The notes under the pieces are model-generated. The model was not told the DNA's origin and did not search any database. It saw only the letters and a list, made by a program, of their open reading frames with translations. DNA of 64,000 nucleotides from contig NZ_QJJU01000014.1 in the NCBI RefSeq assembly GCF_003201655.1, positions 1-64,000 of the forward strand, written 5' to 3'. The position numbers were made by a program, and so were the translations under genes. Below are positions 25,166-33,239 of the stretch, piece by piece (within the stretch, counting starts at the first letter, position 1; each line of letters begins with the position of its first letter). The DNA is from Mycolicibacterium moriokaense (GTDB lineage Bacteria; Actinomycetota; Actinomycetes; Mycobacteriales; Mycobacteriaceae).

Positions 25166-25878
25166 TGTGCGCGCTCTGTGGTGAGGTCGGCGAGCATCTT
25201 GTCGGTGGGCAGAAACATCGTGTACTTGGGGGCGCCGCCGTAGTCGGCCCGCCACCGGATCACCCCGTCGGGTCCGACCAGCACGAAGCTGTGCCCGTCG
25301 CGCATATCGCCCATCATCCCGTAATGGTTGGCGTCATACGCGCGCGATACCGCCAGGTCGGGGTCCGACAGCACCGGGGTGGTGAGTTTCTCGTCGGCGG
25401 CCTTGCGCCCGATCAAATCGGCGCGGTCGGTGGTGATGGACACGACCGCGTCCACACCGGCGGCCCGCAGCGCGGCCTGGTTGTGTTCCAGGTCGCCGAT
25501 CTGGTCCCAGCACGGCTGACACGACAAGCCCTCCTGGAAATACAGCAGCACCGTGCGGCCGCGGTAGTCCGACAGGCTCACCGGCTTCCCGGCGCCGGAG
25601 GTGAGCGTGAACGGCGGCGCCGCCGTCCCGGCCTTGGGATCACCCGCCACGTGCGGGTAGCCGCTCCCCGCGCCCGCGGCGGAATGCGTTGCGCCCGGCG
25701 CGCTTCGGAACACCAGATACAGCACCACCACGGCCACGAGGGCAACGGCGACCACCATGGCCGCGGTGATGGCACGGCCCCGGCGTTGCTGCGACGCCAA
25801 TGCGGCCGAGCGAACCGCGTTCTGACCGTTGCGCCGCGGCGTTGCTGTCGGGGCTGTTTTCGGGCGAGACTTTGTCAT
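25162..25878 (-). CDS. Membrane-anchored peroxiredoxin/AhpC-TSA-like protein
   Basis: 238 residues from ATG 25878, which overlaps the stop of the CcdA-like gene (ATGA). A basic N-terminus and one transmembrane helix (AITAAMVVAVALVAVVVLYLVF) anchor an external thioredoxin-fold domain. The active site is FQEGLSCQPCWDQI (C-x-x-C), followed by SITTDRADLIGRKAA and the cis-Pro strand. Such proteins reduce peroxides or disulfides outside the membrane with electrons from a CcdA-type partner, encoded just upstream. The apparent reading frame extends further upstream but overlaps the CcdA-like gene and is not used. Confidence 0.8.
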   Translation of the reverse strand: MTKSRPKTAPTATPRRNGQNAVRSAALASQQRRGRAITAAMVVAVALVAVVVLYLVFRSAPGATHSAAGAGSGYPHVAGDPKAGTAAPPFTLTSGAGKPVSLSDYRGRTVLLYFQEGLSCQPCWDQIGDLEHNQAALRAAGVDAVVSITTDRADLIGRKAADEKLTTPVLSDPDLAVSRAYDANHYGMMGDMRDGHSFVLVGPDGVIRWRADYGGAPKYTMFLPTDKMLADLTTERAQ

Positions 25879-26798
25879 TGCTGTTCCTCCTGGGTCGACG
25901 CCGTCACGTCGACGTCGACGTCGGTACCGTCGCCGCCCGGCGGCGGGGTCGATGCCCGTCGAAGAGCGCGGCCGATCAGGATGGCGAACACCGCGGCCAG
26001 GATCGCGATCACCGCCCACCCGGGCAGCCACGACAACGCGTGCAGCGTCGAGACGCTGATGTGCTGCAGCCAGCCCGACAGCTCGGTCTGCCAGCCGCCG
26101 CTGGGCATGCCGGGCCCGGTCACGGCGAGCACGATCGCCAGCAGCCCCATCGCGATCATCAACGCCCCGCTGATCGCGGTGCCCAAGGCGAGGGTGCGGC
26201 GGTGCTCGCCCCACCGCACCGTGATCGTCTTGTCGGTCAATGCGCGGGTCGCTTTTTCGCGGCGTGCGTCCCAGATCAGGGCGACAAGGGCGAGTGGGGT
26301 GACCATCCCGGCGACGTAGGCGACCCCGACCGCCAACGCGACCGGAAACGAGGCAGCCGCCCCCGACAGCACGGCGACTCCGGCCAGCACCGGGGCACAG
26401 CAGGCCGACGCGGCACCGGAGAACACCCCGAGCAGGTAGGCCGAGCGGTAGCTGCCGGCGCGGACCGCGCGGGCGCCGGGCATCGGCAGATTCGGGCTCC
26501 ACCCGGCCAGCACCGCGACCCCGCCGACGATCATCAGGACGCCGCCGATGGAGAACACCCACAGATGCCCGCCGAACAACAGCCGACTCAGCGCGGTGGC
26601 GCCCAGCCCGATCGGCAGGATCAGCGTCGCCACACCGGCCCCGAACACCAGCGTGGCCGGCACGACCCCGCCGCGGTGCCGAAACCCGGTCGCCAGATAG
26701 GCGGGCAGCATCACCGACACGCAACACGGCGCCAGCAGCGCCACCACCCCGCCCAGAAACGACGCCAGCAGCGTGGTCCCCACCAGCAGTTCACCCAT
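25875..26798 (-). CDS. CcdA/DsbD-like membrane thiol transporter, first gene of the copC operon
   Basis: 307 residues with about six hydrophobic helices. Two Cys-Pro motifs repeat: LLAPCCVSVMLPAY in helix 1 and ASACCAPVLAGVAVL near the middle. These are the paired cysteines that carry electrons across the membrane in CcdA and DsbD. A His/Asp-rich tail ends the protein. It heads an operon with the peroxiredoxin-like, glutaredoxin-like and CopC-CopD genes, all linked by 4-nt overlaps, and is divergent from blaI-1. Confidence 0.8.
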   Translation of the reverse strand: MGELLVGTTLLASFLGGVVALLAPCCVSVMLPAYLATGFRHRGGVVPATLVFGAGVATLILPIGLGATALSRLLFGGHLWVFSIGGVLMIVGGVAVLAGWSPNLPMPGARAVRAGSYRSAYLLGVFSGAASACCAPVLAGVAVLSGAAASFPVALAVGVAYVAGMVTPLALVALIWDARREKATRALTDKTITVRWGEHRRTLALGTAISGALMIAMGLLAIVLAVTGPGMPSGGWQTELSGWLQHISVSTLHALSWLPGWAVIAILAAVFAILIGRALRRASTPPPGGDGTDVDVDVTASTQEEQQ

Positions 26799-26849
26799 CG
26801 ACGGTTCCTCGACTCTTGGTCACCGCGAAACGACGATTCACGGTATACG

Positions 26850-26870
26850 ATCTACGTACGTAGATAGTAC
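26850..26870. promoter_or_regulatory. BlaI-type operator, CcdA operon / blaI-1
   Basis: ATCTACGTACGTAGAT is a perfect 16-bp palindrome, extended by AGTAC on one side. It lies between the divergent CcdA-like operon and the first blaI gene, so one repressor could control both directions and itself. Confidence 0.75.
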
Positions 26871-26915
26871 AGACGTTACAAAGTAGGCTGAGCAGGCGAA
26901 AAGTGAGGAGGACCC

Positions 26916-27290
26916 GTGGCACGCGGTTTCGGGGATCTGGAGGCGGTCGTCATGGACCGCCTGTGGGCGAGTGACGGCGCCACCACGGTGCGTGAGGTGT
27001 TCGAGGACCTACTTCACGACCGCGAGATCGCCTACACCACGGTCATGTCGACAATGGACAACCTGCACCGCAAGGGATGGCTGACGCGGGAACGCCAAGG
27101 AAAGGCGTATCTGTACGTGCCGAGCATGACCCGCGAGCAGTACAGCGCGCAGCTGATGCGAGACGCACTCGACGTCGGCGGCCGCTCGGACCTTGTGTTG
27201 GCGCACTTCCTGGATCAGATCAGCGACGACGAATCCGCCGCGCTGCGCAAGGTGTTGCGGCGCTTGAGCTCCCGGAAGAGCCCGCGGTGA
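26916..27290 (+). CDS. BlaI/MecI/CopY-family repressor 1
   Basis: 124 residues. The N-terminal winged helix has the family signatures FGDLEAVVMDRLWASDG, TTVREVFEDL and AYTTVMSTMDNLHRKGWL, then the wing with KAYLYVPS. A C-terminal dimerisation helix pair follows (LAHFLDQISDDESAALRKVLRRL). BlaI-type repressors bind TAC/GTA palindromes and are inactivated by proteolysis when the partner M56 protease is stimulated. Here the partner gene overlaps the stop by 4 nt. No cysteines form a CopY-type metal motif, so copper sensing, if any, would be indirect. Confidence 0.88.
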   Translation: MARGFGDLEAVVMDRLWASDGATTVREVFEDLLHDREIAYTTVMSTMDNLHRKGWLTRERQGKAYLYVPSMTREQYSAQLMRDALDVGGRSDLVLAHFLDQISDDESAALRKVLRRLSSRKSPR

Positions 27291-28249
27291 GCGTCGCGGT
27301 GTGCCTGCTGCTCTACGCGGCGGTGGTGTGTGTGGCCGCACCGCGATTGTTGCCGTACCTAACCCGGGGCGGCAGCGCCCCGGGCGCCGCGGTCGCCGTG
27401 TGGCTGATCGTCGCGGCCAGTGTCCTGGCGTCGTGGGCCGCCGCGGCGGCGGCACTGGCTGTGTATGTCGCACGCACCTGGAACCGGCCCGATCCGTTCG
27501 CGTTGGCGGCGTGCCTGGCCCAGGTGCGTTCGGCCGCAACGGGACACAGCGGGCTGGCGATGCAAGTCGGCCTCCTGGTGCCGATGGTGGTGCTGTTCGC
27601 GTTCGTCGCTGTACTCGCGTCGCGGGTGGGCCGCTCCCTGATGACCGCTCGTGCCCACAGTCGTCGGCACGCCCAGTCGGCGTGGATCATCGGCCGCCGC
27701 GTCGCCGGCGTGGACGGCCTGGTCGTCGATGCCCCGGAGAAGATGGCGTATTGCGTGGGCGGGCGCCCGGGAACCGTGGTGATCACCAGCGCGGCGGTTG
27801 CCGCCCTGCAGCGCCCGCATCTGGACGCCGTGCTGGCCCATGAGCGGGCCCATCTGGCTGGGCGGCATCACGTGGTGCTCGCCGTGACACGTGCTCTGGC
27901 CGACGGTCTTCCGCGAATGCGGTTGTTCACCGTGGCGCAGGCGGAGATCGCCCGACTGCTAGAGATGTGCGCCGACGACACCGCCGCCCGACGCCACGGC
28001 ACCACTGCGCTGTTATCGGCAATCCTCACACTCGCCGGCGTCAACTCGGTCCCGTCCACGGCACTGGGTGCGGCCACCGTTGGGGTCGGCCTACGCGTCA
28101 ACCGGCTGACCGACCCCGACACTGCCGCGCGACGCCTGCGCGCCCGGCTGCTGCTGGCCGCGTCCGCCGGTGTGGTCGTCACAGCTCCGCTGCTGGTGTT
28201 GTGGGCATCCGCGTCGGGCTTCACGGCGTGCGGCCCCTTCGCCGCCTGA
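27287..28249 (+). CDS. M56-family membrane metalloprotease 1 (BlaR1-like, no sensor domain)
   Basis: 320 residues from GTG 27287, which overlaps the blaI-1 stop. Four hydrophobic helices flank a zinc protease domain with VLAHERAHLAGRHH (HExxH-type: HERAH), and the downstream CADDTAARR glutamate/aspartate region. The penicillin-binding sensor domain of BlaR1 is absent, so it must respond to another signal. The paired genes define a signal-transduction unit: protease senses an extracytoplasmic condition and relieves repression by BlaI. Confidence 0.85.
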   Translation: MSVAVCLLLYAAVVCVAAPRLLPYLTRGGSAPGAAVAVWLIVAASVLASWAAAAAALAVYVARTWNRPDPFALAACLAQVRSAATGHSGLAMQVGLLVPMVVLFAFVAVLASRVGRSLMTARAHSRRHAQSAWIIGRRVAGVDGLVVDAPEKMAYCVGGRPGTVVITSAAVAALQRPHLDAVLAHERAHLAGRHHVVLAVTRALADGLPRMRLFTVAQAEIARLLEMCADDTAARRHGTTALLSAILTLAGVNSVPSTALGAATVGVGLRVNRLTDPDTAARRLRARLLLAASAGVVVTAPLLVLWASASGFTACGPFAA

Positions 28250-28262
28250 CCTGAGTGAGCCG

Positions 28263-29069
28263 TTAAATCGGCAAGACCACATTGGTCACGAATTCGTCGC
28301 GCAGCCAGCCGACGAGCAGCGCCCACACCCCGGTGACGAGAGCCGCGCCCACCGCGATGAGCAGGATCCCCCCGGCGAGTTGGATGGCTCGGCGGTGACG
28401 GCGCAGCCAGTCGACCCCGGACAGCGCCGATGTTGATCCGAACGCCAGGGCGATAAACGGCACGCCGAGACCCGCGCAGTAGGCGATGATCAGCGCCACC
28501 CCGCGGGCCGCGGTGATGCCCTGCGTTCCGGCGGCCACCGACAACACCCCGGCCAAGGTCGGGCCCAGGCACGGGGTCCAGCCCAACCCGAACGTCGCAC
28601 CGAGCAGCGGCGCCCCCGCCAGGGTCGAGAGTCGACGAGGATGTGGTCGGATGTCGCGTTGCAGTACGGGGATCAGACCGACGAACACCAGACCCATCAC
28701 GATCGTGACGACCCCGCCGATGCGTTGCAGCAGTTCACGATTCACCGCCACCAGGCCGATCACGCCGAACACCGACGCGGTCGCCGCGACGAACACCGCG
28801 GTGAATCCGGCCACGAACAACGCCGCCGCACCGGTCACACGCCAGCGATCGGTCGCCTTCACCCCGATGTCGCCGCCGGCAATCGGCGCCGTTGACCCGC
28901 CCGACACTCCCGCCAGATACGACAGGTAGCCGGGCACCAGCGGAATGCAACACGGCGACGCGAACGACACCAAGCCGGCCAGCGCGGCCGCCCCCAAACC
29001 CAGCAGCAACGGACCTGCCGCTACCGCGGTCTGGAAACTCTGCCCAATCCCGGCGGCCAGCACGCTCAC
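28263..29069 (-). CDS. CcdA-family cytochrome c biogenesis/thiol transport protein
   Basis: 268 residues with about six helices. Cysteines occur in FASPCCIPLVPGYLSYLAG (helix 1) and in GWTPCLGPTLAGVLSVA (helix 4), the CcdA arrangement for electron transfer across the membrane. It overlaps the TlpA/ResA-like gene by 4 nt, a partner combination known from cytochrome c maturation. In this context the pair may keep copper-oxidised extracytoplasmic thiols reduced. It is convergent with the first M56 gene. Confidence 0.88.
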   Translation of the reverse strand: MSVLAAGIGQSFQTAVAAGPLLLGLGAAALAGLVSFASPCCIPLVPGYLSYLAGVSGGSTAPIAGGDIGVKATDRWRVTGAAALFVAGFTAVFVAATASVFGVIGLVAVNRELLQRIGGVVTIVMGLVFVGLIPVLQRDIRPHPRRLSTLAGAPLLGATFGLGWTPCLGPTLAGVLSVAAGTQGITAARGVALIIAYCAGLGVPFIALAFGSTSALSGVDWLRRHRRAIQLAGGILLIAVGAALVTGVWALLVGWLRDEFVTNVVLPI

Positions 29070-29692
29070 GGCTCTGCCGCCACCCGCTCGACAACCGGTT
29101 GCAGATCCTCGACCAGCAGCGCCTGCAGAAACACCGCGGCCACCCGGTGCCGGCGGTCGAGTACAAGTGTGGAGGGGATGACACTGGTCGGGTAGTGACC
29201 GCCCAACGCGATCACGCTGCGCATCTCCGGATCCCAGATCGACGGATACGACACCTTGAAATCAGTCACGAAATCGCGCGCCGCGTCCTTCTGCGGATCA
29301 CGCACATCGATGCCGAGGAACTGCACCCCCAAATCACGCGTCGCCTGGAACACCTTCTCCAACTGAGGCGCCTCAGCGCGGCACGGCCCGCACCATTGCC
29401 CCCACAGATTGAGGACCACCACCTTGCCCGGATAGTCCGACACCGCAGTGGTTCTCCCGTCGGTCATCAAATCCGGACCCGACAGCGCGTCAATGGTGCC
29501 GCGCGACTGCGGAGGATCGTAGAAGATCCGCGTTTTCCCGCCCGGCGACACGAAATCGAAAGACCCACCCGAGGCCACCGCACCCGGGCCCGTCGCACAC
29601 CCGACAACCCCGACAACGATCGCCACCACCGCGACACACGCGCAGGCTGCTGTCCGCCAACGCGCCACCAACGAGCTACCCACTCGAGCCAC
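29066..29692 (-). CDS. TlpA/ResA-like thiol-disulfide lipoprotein
   Basis: 208 residues. Signal peptide with lipobox VVGCATG (~30-34), then a thioredoxin fold with LNLWGQWCGPCRAEAPQ (active C-x-x-C) and the VIPSTLVLD cis-Pro strand. Such lipoproteins reduce disulfides outside the membrane with electrons from CcdA, encoded next. A BlaI-type operator precedes it at 29707-29744. Confidence 0.87.
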   Translation of the reverse strand: MARVGSSLVARWRTAACACVAVVAIVVGVVGCATGPGAVASGGSFDFVSPGGKTRIFYDPPQSRGTIDALSGPDLMTDGRTTAVSDYPGKVVVLNLWGQWCGPCRAEAPQLEKVFQATRDLGVQFLGIDVRDPQKDAARDFVTDFKVSYPSIWDPEMRSVIALGGHYPTSVIPSTLVLDRRHRVAAVFLQALLVEDLQPVVERVAAEP

Positions 29693-29706
29693 GCCCCACC
29701 ACCCGA

Positions 29707-29744
29707 ATCTACTAACACCAGCCGTACTACTCCAGATAGTAGAT
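29707..29744. promoter_or_regulatory. BlaI-type operator of the TlpA-CcdA operon
   Basis: TACTAC-TCCAG-ATAGTA with flanking TAGAT forms the main palindrome (29725-29744). An extra half-site ATCTACTA lies at 29708-29715, so two dimers may bind. The start codon is at 29692. Confidence 0.6.
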
Positions 29745-29836
29745 GAAGGCCTACAGCTGCACGCCAGCTGGAGCGCGGGAGTTGCTCGAAAGCCGGGTAA
29801 CGTGACCTCGAATGGCCGAGCTCAGGCGGTAGCGAG

Positions 29837-30373
29837 GTGCGGGCGGTGGCTGAGGCCCTTGTGGATCGGGAAGAGATCGCTGCCGAGCTGGAGCGAGCCC
29901 GGGCGGAATTTCACGAATTGCTGGCCCGGGGTGCCGCGGCCGATTTCGACCGCCCGTCGAACGGAACACGATGGACCAACGAGCAGTTGCTGTTCCATAT
30001 GGTGTTCGGGTTCATGGTGGTCGCACGGCTGCTGCCCCTCGTTCGGGCTCTGGGCCGCCTGCCCGCACCAGTCAGCCGTTCGTACGCGTGGCTGCTAGAC
30101 GCGGTGACGACACCGTTCCATGCGATCAACTACCGCGGATCATGTGTGGCGGCAAGGGTATACAACCGCAAGCGCATGGCCGGCCAGTGTGACCGCGTCA
30201 TCGCCCGGCTCCAACGCAAGCTGGCCGCCGAACCGGAGAAGAACTTCAGGCTCGCCATGCACTTTCCCGTCCGATGGGACCCCTTCTTCACCGACTACAT
30301 GACACTGGAAGCCGTATATCGGTATCCCACCAAGCACTTCGACTTTCATCGACGTCAACTGACCATCGACTGA
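29837..30373 (+). CDS. DinB-like four-helix protein
   Basis: 178 residues, all alpha-helical in appearance. WTNEQLLFHMVFGFMVV gives the HxxF-type helix, with further histidines at PFHAINYRG and in the tail motifs MHFPVRWDPFF and HFDFHRRQLT. The DinB/YfiT group binds a metal with three histidines and some members transfer small thiols such as mycothiol. A truncated relative lies at 11306-11434. GTG 29837 is used as the start; GTG 29846 is also possible. Neighbouring genes face other directions, so it stands alone. Confidence 0.7.
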   Translation: MRAVAEALVDREEIAAELERARAEFHELLARGAAADFDRPSNGTRWTNEQLLFHMVFGFMVVARLLPLVRALGRLPAPVSRSYAWLLDAVTTPFHAINYRGSCVAARVYNRKRMAGQCDRVIARLQRKLAAEPEKNFRLAMHFPVRWDPFFTDYMTLEAVYRYPTKHFDFHRRQLTID

Positions 30374-30394
30374 GTGACCCCACGGCCGATGCGA

Positions 30395-30655
30395 TCACGG
30401 ATATTCGCGCAGTAACGACAGGCGCTGTCGATACTCGTTCTCCTCGATCTCGCCGCGAGCAAAGCGTTGAGCGAGCACACCCTCGGCGCCCGCCTGCCCG
30501 GAACCGGACAGGCTCGCGGCGGTGCCGCGCGGACCAGCCAGATAGCGGACGGCGAGGACCACAGCGGTGATCACCAACGCCCAAAACGCCACCATTCCCA
30601 CCGTCATCAGGATCCAGCTGGCCCATCCCCAGTTTCCGCCGTACCACATCATCAT
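30395..30655 (-). CDS. SHOCT-domain small membrane protein
   Basis: 86 residues from ATG 30655 (RBS AAAGGAG). It begins MMMWYGGNWGWASW with one transmembrane helix (ILMTVGMVAFWALVITAVVLAVRYL). The C-terminus has the SHOCT motif: AEGVLAQRFARGEIEENEYRQRL. SHOCT tails are short oligomerisation helices found in many small membrane proteins. The first residues Met-Met-Met-Trp may bind copper, but that is a guess. Confidence 0.8.
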   Translation of the reverse strand: MMMWYGGNWGWASWILMTVGMVAFWALVITAVVLAVRYLAGPRGTAASLSGSGQAGAEGVLAQRFARGEIEENEYRQRLSLLREYP

Positions 30656-30762
30656 CGTGTGCTCCTTTCTTGAAACGACGCCGCACACGGCCGAAACAGC
30701 CGGGCAGCCAAATAAATTGGAAAGGTCGAGTGCGCGAGTTGCGACTCAATCATGGCGAGGGC

Positions 30763-31143
30763 TCACATCGTGATCAGTTGCGCGGCAGCCATCGCGATGC
30801 CGAGGGTGATGACGTAGACGATGGCCATCACGATCGCGTGCCGGCCGACTGTACGTAGGACCGCGCTACCATCCCGCAGCGGGATGCCTTGCCGTCGTAG
30901 GTGGCGGATCAGCCAGAGCGCCGTGACCGCGACGCTGCCGAGGATGAAGTAGAGCTGGTAGCGGTCCATCACCGTGGTGAAGAATCCAGCAGCACCGAGG
31001 CCGGCGGCCGTCGTGATGGCCGCTGCGATGCAGCACACTCCACCCAAAAGCCCCGATCCGAGACTGGCCCGCAGCGATTGCGGGTCCGTCCAGCGCCGCC
31101 ACCGCGGTGCCCGGTTGTCCAGCTGCGTGGTGGGTGCGGTCAT
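30763..31143 (-). CDS. MerT-like membrane protein coupled to a methyltransferase
   Basis: 126 residues from ATG 31143, which overlaps the methyltransferase stop as ATGA; the longer frame upstream is a shadow of the methyltransferase. Three hydrophobic helices. The first has vicinal cysteines in LLGGVCCIAAAITTAAGLG, as in MerT. It has no metal-binding tail. The pair of methyltransferase and MerT-like gene under a BlaI-type operator cluster suggests uptake or export of a metal or metalloid coupled to methylation, which is an inference. Confidence 0.7.
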   Translation of the reverse strand: MTAPTTQLDNRAPRWRRWTDPQSLRASLGSGLLGGVCCIAAAITTAAGLGAAGFFTTVMDRYQLYFILGSVAVTALWLIRHLRRQGIPLRDGSAVLRTVGRHAIVMAIVYVITLGIAMAAAQLITM

Positions 31144-31790
31144 CGTGTGGCTCCTGGTTTGTGGGCGCGGCCCAGGATGTGGGCGTGTTCGGGAACGAAT
31201 TTCAACGGCGCGTAGCCGAATCGGTCGAGTTCGTCGATCTCGAAACCGGCCGCCTCGATGGCCGCGCGGCTGTCGCGGTTGAGATGGCAACCGCCGCCGA
31301 TCGCCCCCCACACCGGGGTGATCATGTCTTGAAAGACACCGAGCAGCGGACTGCTTGATCGGACGTGTTCGAAAAACCGCAGTTGACCACCGGGTTTCAG
31401 AACGCGTCGCACCTCGGCGAGAAAGTGAGTCGGCTCGGGCACTGAACACAACACCAGCGAGACAACCGCGGCATCGAAGCTGGCCTCGTCGAAAAGCAGC
31501 GCATCGCCATGCCCGGCAACAACTTTGACAGGGACCGGGGCGGTGGCAGCGGCGCGTTCGGCGAGCGAACGCAGGTTGTTCTCCGGCTCGACGGCCACCA
31601 CTTCGGTAACGGTGGCCGGGTAGTGGGAGAAGTTCATGCCGTTGCCGGCGCCGACCTCGATCACGCGTCCGGCCAAGCCGGCCAGTGCGCGGTCGCGGTG
31701 TTCGGCGGTGCCGCGGCGTTCGGATTCGGCGCTGATTCTCTGGTAGAGCCGCGCGAACCGCGGATGCTGGAAAGCCGAAAGATCCGTCAT
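31140..31790 (-). CDS. Class I SAM-dependent methyltransferase
   Basis: 216 residues. The SAM-binding motif I is VIEVGAGNGMNFSHY (~47-61), an acidic residue ends strand 2 (VVAVEPENN), and motif post-II/III is VLKPGGQLRFFEHV. The C-terminus has GGCHLNRDSRAAIEAAGF, as in many small UbiE-like methyltransferases of actinobacteria. The substrate is unknown. It is the first gene of a two-gene operon with the MerT-like protein, and is divergent from blaI-2 with a cluster of operators between. A truncated relative lies at 2890-3156. Confidence 0.88.
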   Translation of the reverse strand: MTDLSAFQHPRFARLYQRISAESERRGTAEHRDRALAGLAGRVIEVGAGNGMNFSHYPATVTEVVAVEPENNLRSLAERAAATAPVPVKVVAGHGDALLFDEASFDAAVVSLVLCSVPEPTHFLAEVRRVLKPGGQLRFFEHVRSSSPLLGVFQDMITPVWGAIGGGCHLNRDSRAAIEAAGFEIDELDRFGYAPLKFVPEHAHILGRAHKPGATR

Positions 31791-31851
31791 GGTTGGTCTC
31801 CGTTTCAGTGCAGATTTCGCAGGGGTCGTGGCCGGGTGGCCTTCCCTCCTT

Positions 31852-31943
31852 CATCTACTATCGCCCTATAGTAAATACTACTGACCGATAGTACGCAAGG
31901 GGGATAGTAGAAGTTCTTGGGGATTGCTACTATCGATCGATAG
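31852..31943. promoter_or_regulatory. Cluster of BlaI-type operators, methyltransferase / blaI-2
   Basis: Four sites in 92 bp: CATCTACTATCG with TATAGTA (31852-31873), TACTACTGACCGATAGTA (31876-31893), a half-site GGATAGTAG (31902-31910) and CTACTATCGATCGATAG (31927-31943). The last overlaps the ribosome-binding region of blaI-2. The centre TCGATCGA differs from the TACGTACGTA centre used elsewhere, so this may be the specific site of BlaI-2. Confidence 0.75.
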
Positions 31944-31954
31944 GAGGTTGGAGC

Positions 31955-32371
31955 ATGGTCGAGGCACTGCCGATGACTGACGCGCAGGACCCGGACGTCG
32001 AGCGGGCGATGGCGCTGCTCGGCCCGTTGGAGGGCCGAGTCATGCGCGCGGTGTGGACCGGCGAGGTGAACGAGACGTTCGTCGTGCGCGACGTGCAGAC
32101 CCTGATGCCGAAGCTCGCGTACACCACGGTGATGACCACACTGCGACGCCTGGCCGACAAGGGCCTGCTCACCGCGAAGGCCGAGCCGGGCCGGCGCGCC
32201 CACGAGTACCGTGCCGCGGGCACCGCAGCTCAGTATTTGGTGCGGGCCAGCCACGACGAGGCCGGCCAGTTCGTCGCCCGATACGGTGACGCCGCGCTGT
32301 CGGCCTTCGCGGCCCAGCTTGCCGACCTGACCCCCGAACAGCGCCGCCGCCTGGAGGAATTGGCCGGATGA
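31955..32371 (+). CDS. BlaI/MecI/CopY-family repressor 2
   Basis: 138 residues from ATG 31955 (RBS TAGGAGG). The winged helix has LGPLEGRVMRAVWTGEVNETFVVRDV and AYTTVMTTLRRLADKGLL, then the wing AHEYRAAGTAAQYLV. The C-terminal dimerisation part is FAAQLADLTPEQRRRLEELAG. It is clearly diverged from repressor 1, so the two are not a recent duplication. It overlaps the second M56 gene by 4 nt and sits next to its own operator cluster. Confidence 0.88.
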   Translation: MVEALPMTDAQDPDVERAMALLGPLEGRVMRAVWTGEVNETFVVRDVQTLMPKLAYTTVMTTLRRLADKGLLTAKAEPGRRAHEYRAAGTAAQYLVRASHDEAGQFVARYGDAALSAFAAQLADLTPEQRRRLEELAG

Positions 32372-33174
32372 CCCGACTGCGGCCCTGGAGGGTTGCACGG
32401 CAACATCCGGTCGCGACCGGAGTCGTGGCCGGCGTGATCGCAGTGCAAGTCACCTGGATGGTGGAGGCGGCGTGTCCACGGATGAGCATCACCGAATGCC
32501 TGGTCGCCGCGATCGTCCTTGTCGCTGGGGCCAGCATGCTTGCCATCGCGGTCCGCGCCGGCTGGCTGGCCGCCGTCACGACACGAGCACTGGCCACACT
32601 CCCCCGCGCCCCGATGCCCGAGTCGCTACCAGCCGCCGCGGGCCGCGCCGGGATCGCCCGGCTGCGGTGCCTGGCCGGAGCCGACCGCACCGCGTTCTGC
32701 GCAGGACTACTGCGCCCGTGCGTCTACGTCACCACCGCCACCGCGGAGCAGTTGAATGCCAACGAGCTCGACGCCGTCCTGGCCCACGAAGCCGCCCACG
32801 CCCGGCGTCGAGACCCGCTGCGGCGCTTGCTCACCCGCGCCGCCGCCGACGTCATGTTCTGGTTTCCGCTGCTGCGATGGTGGCTACGCACACATGTCGA
32901 AAACGCCGAAATCCACGCCGACAAGGCCGCCATCGACCATGCCGGCCGTCAAGGGCTCGCCGCCGCGATGCTGGCTGCCGCAGCCCAACCGCCGGTGGCT
33001 GTACCGGCCATGGGTGGAGCGACCGAAACACGAATCGCGCATCTGCTGGGTGAGGATCTCCCCCAACGACGTCCGCCGCGCAGTCTCGTGGTGCTCTCGC
33101 TGATGGGCGCGATCGGCGCGGTCTGGTTGGTGATGTGCCTCGGCCAGGGCGGCCTTGCCGTGCTCGGCATCTAA
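32368..33174 (+). CDS. M56-family membrane metalloprotease 2
   Basis: 268 residues, start overlapping the blaI-2 stop. Hydrophobic helices at ~12-60 and ~240-262. The zinc site is VLAHEAAHARRRDPLRRLL (HEAAH) with a third ligand region at NAEIHADKAAIDHA. Residues before it include CAGLLRPCVYVT, two cysteines that could sense metal or oxidation. Like the first M56 gene it lacks a penicillin-binding sensor. It should cleave or trigger cleavage of BlaI-2. Confidence 0.85.
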   Translation: MTRLRPWRVARQHPVATGVVAGVIAVQVTWMVEAACPRMSITECLVAAIVLVAGASMLAIAVRAGWLAAVTTRALATLPRAPMPESLPAAAGRAGIARLRCLAGADRTAFCAGLLRPCVYVTTATAEQLNANELDAVLAHEAAHARRRDPLRRLLTRAAADVMFWFPLLRWWLRTHVENAEIHADKAAIDHAGRQGLAAAMLAAAAQPPVAVPAMGGATETRIAHLLGEDLPQRRPPRSLVVLSLMGAIGAVWLVMCLGQGGLAVLGI

Positions 33175-33239
33175 ACCGCCGCTCGCCACACCGGGACAGA
33201 GCAGAGTGACGCTAAAGCGCCACCGGTAACAAATGATGT

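Noticed and set aside
25800..26867. Plus-strand frame of 355 codons opposite the CcdA-like and peroxiredoxin-like genes
   Set aside because: Low-complexity Arg/Gln/His composition, antisense to well-supported genes.
26916..27290. BlaI-1 as a copper-binding CopY
   Set aside because: CopY has a CxCx4CxC tail; neither BlaI protein here has it, so direct copper sensing is not supported.
30763..31854. Single 363-codon minus frame covering the MerT-like gene and methyltransferase
   Set aside because: The first two thirds are an out-of-frame reading of the methyltransferase. The MerT-like protein starts at ATG 31143 with an ATGA overlap.
27287..33174. Beta-lactam sensing by the BlaI-M56 pairs
   Set aside because: No penicillin-binding domain is attached to either protease and no beta-lactamase gene is present, although it cannot be excluded that another protein supplies the signal.
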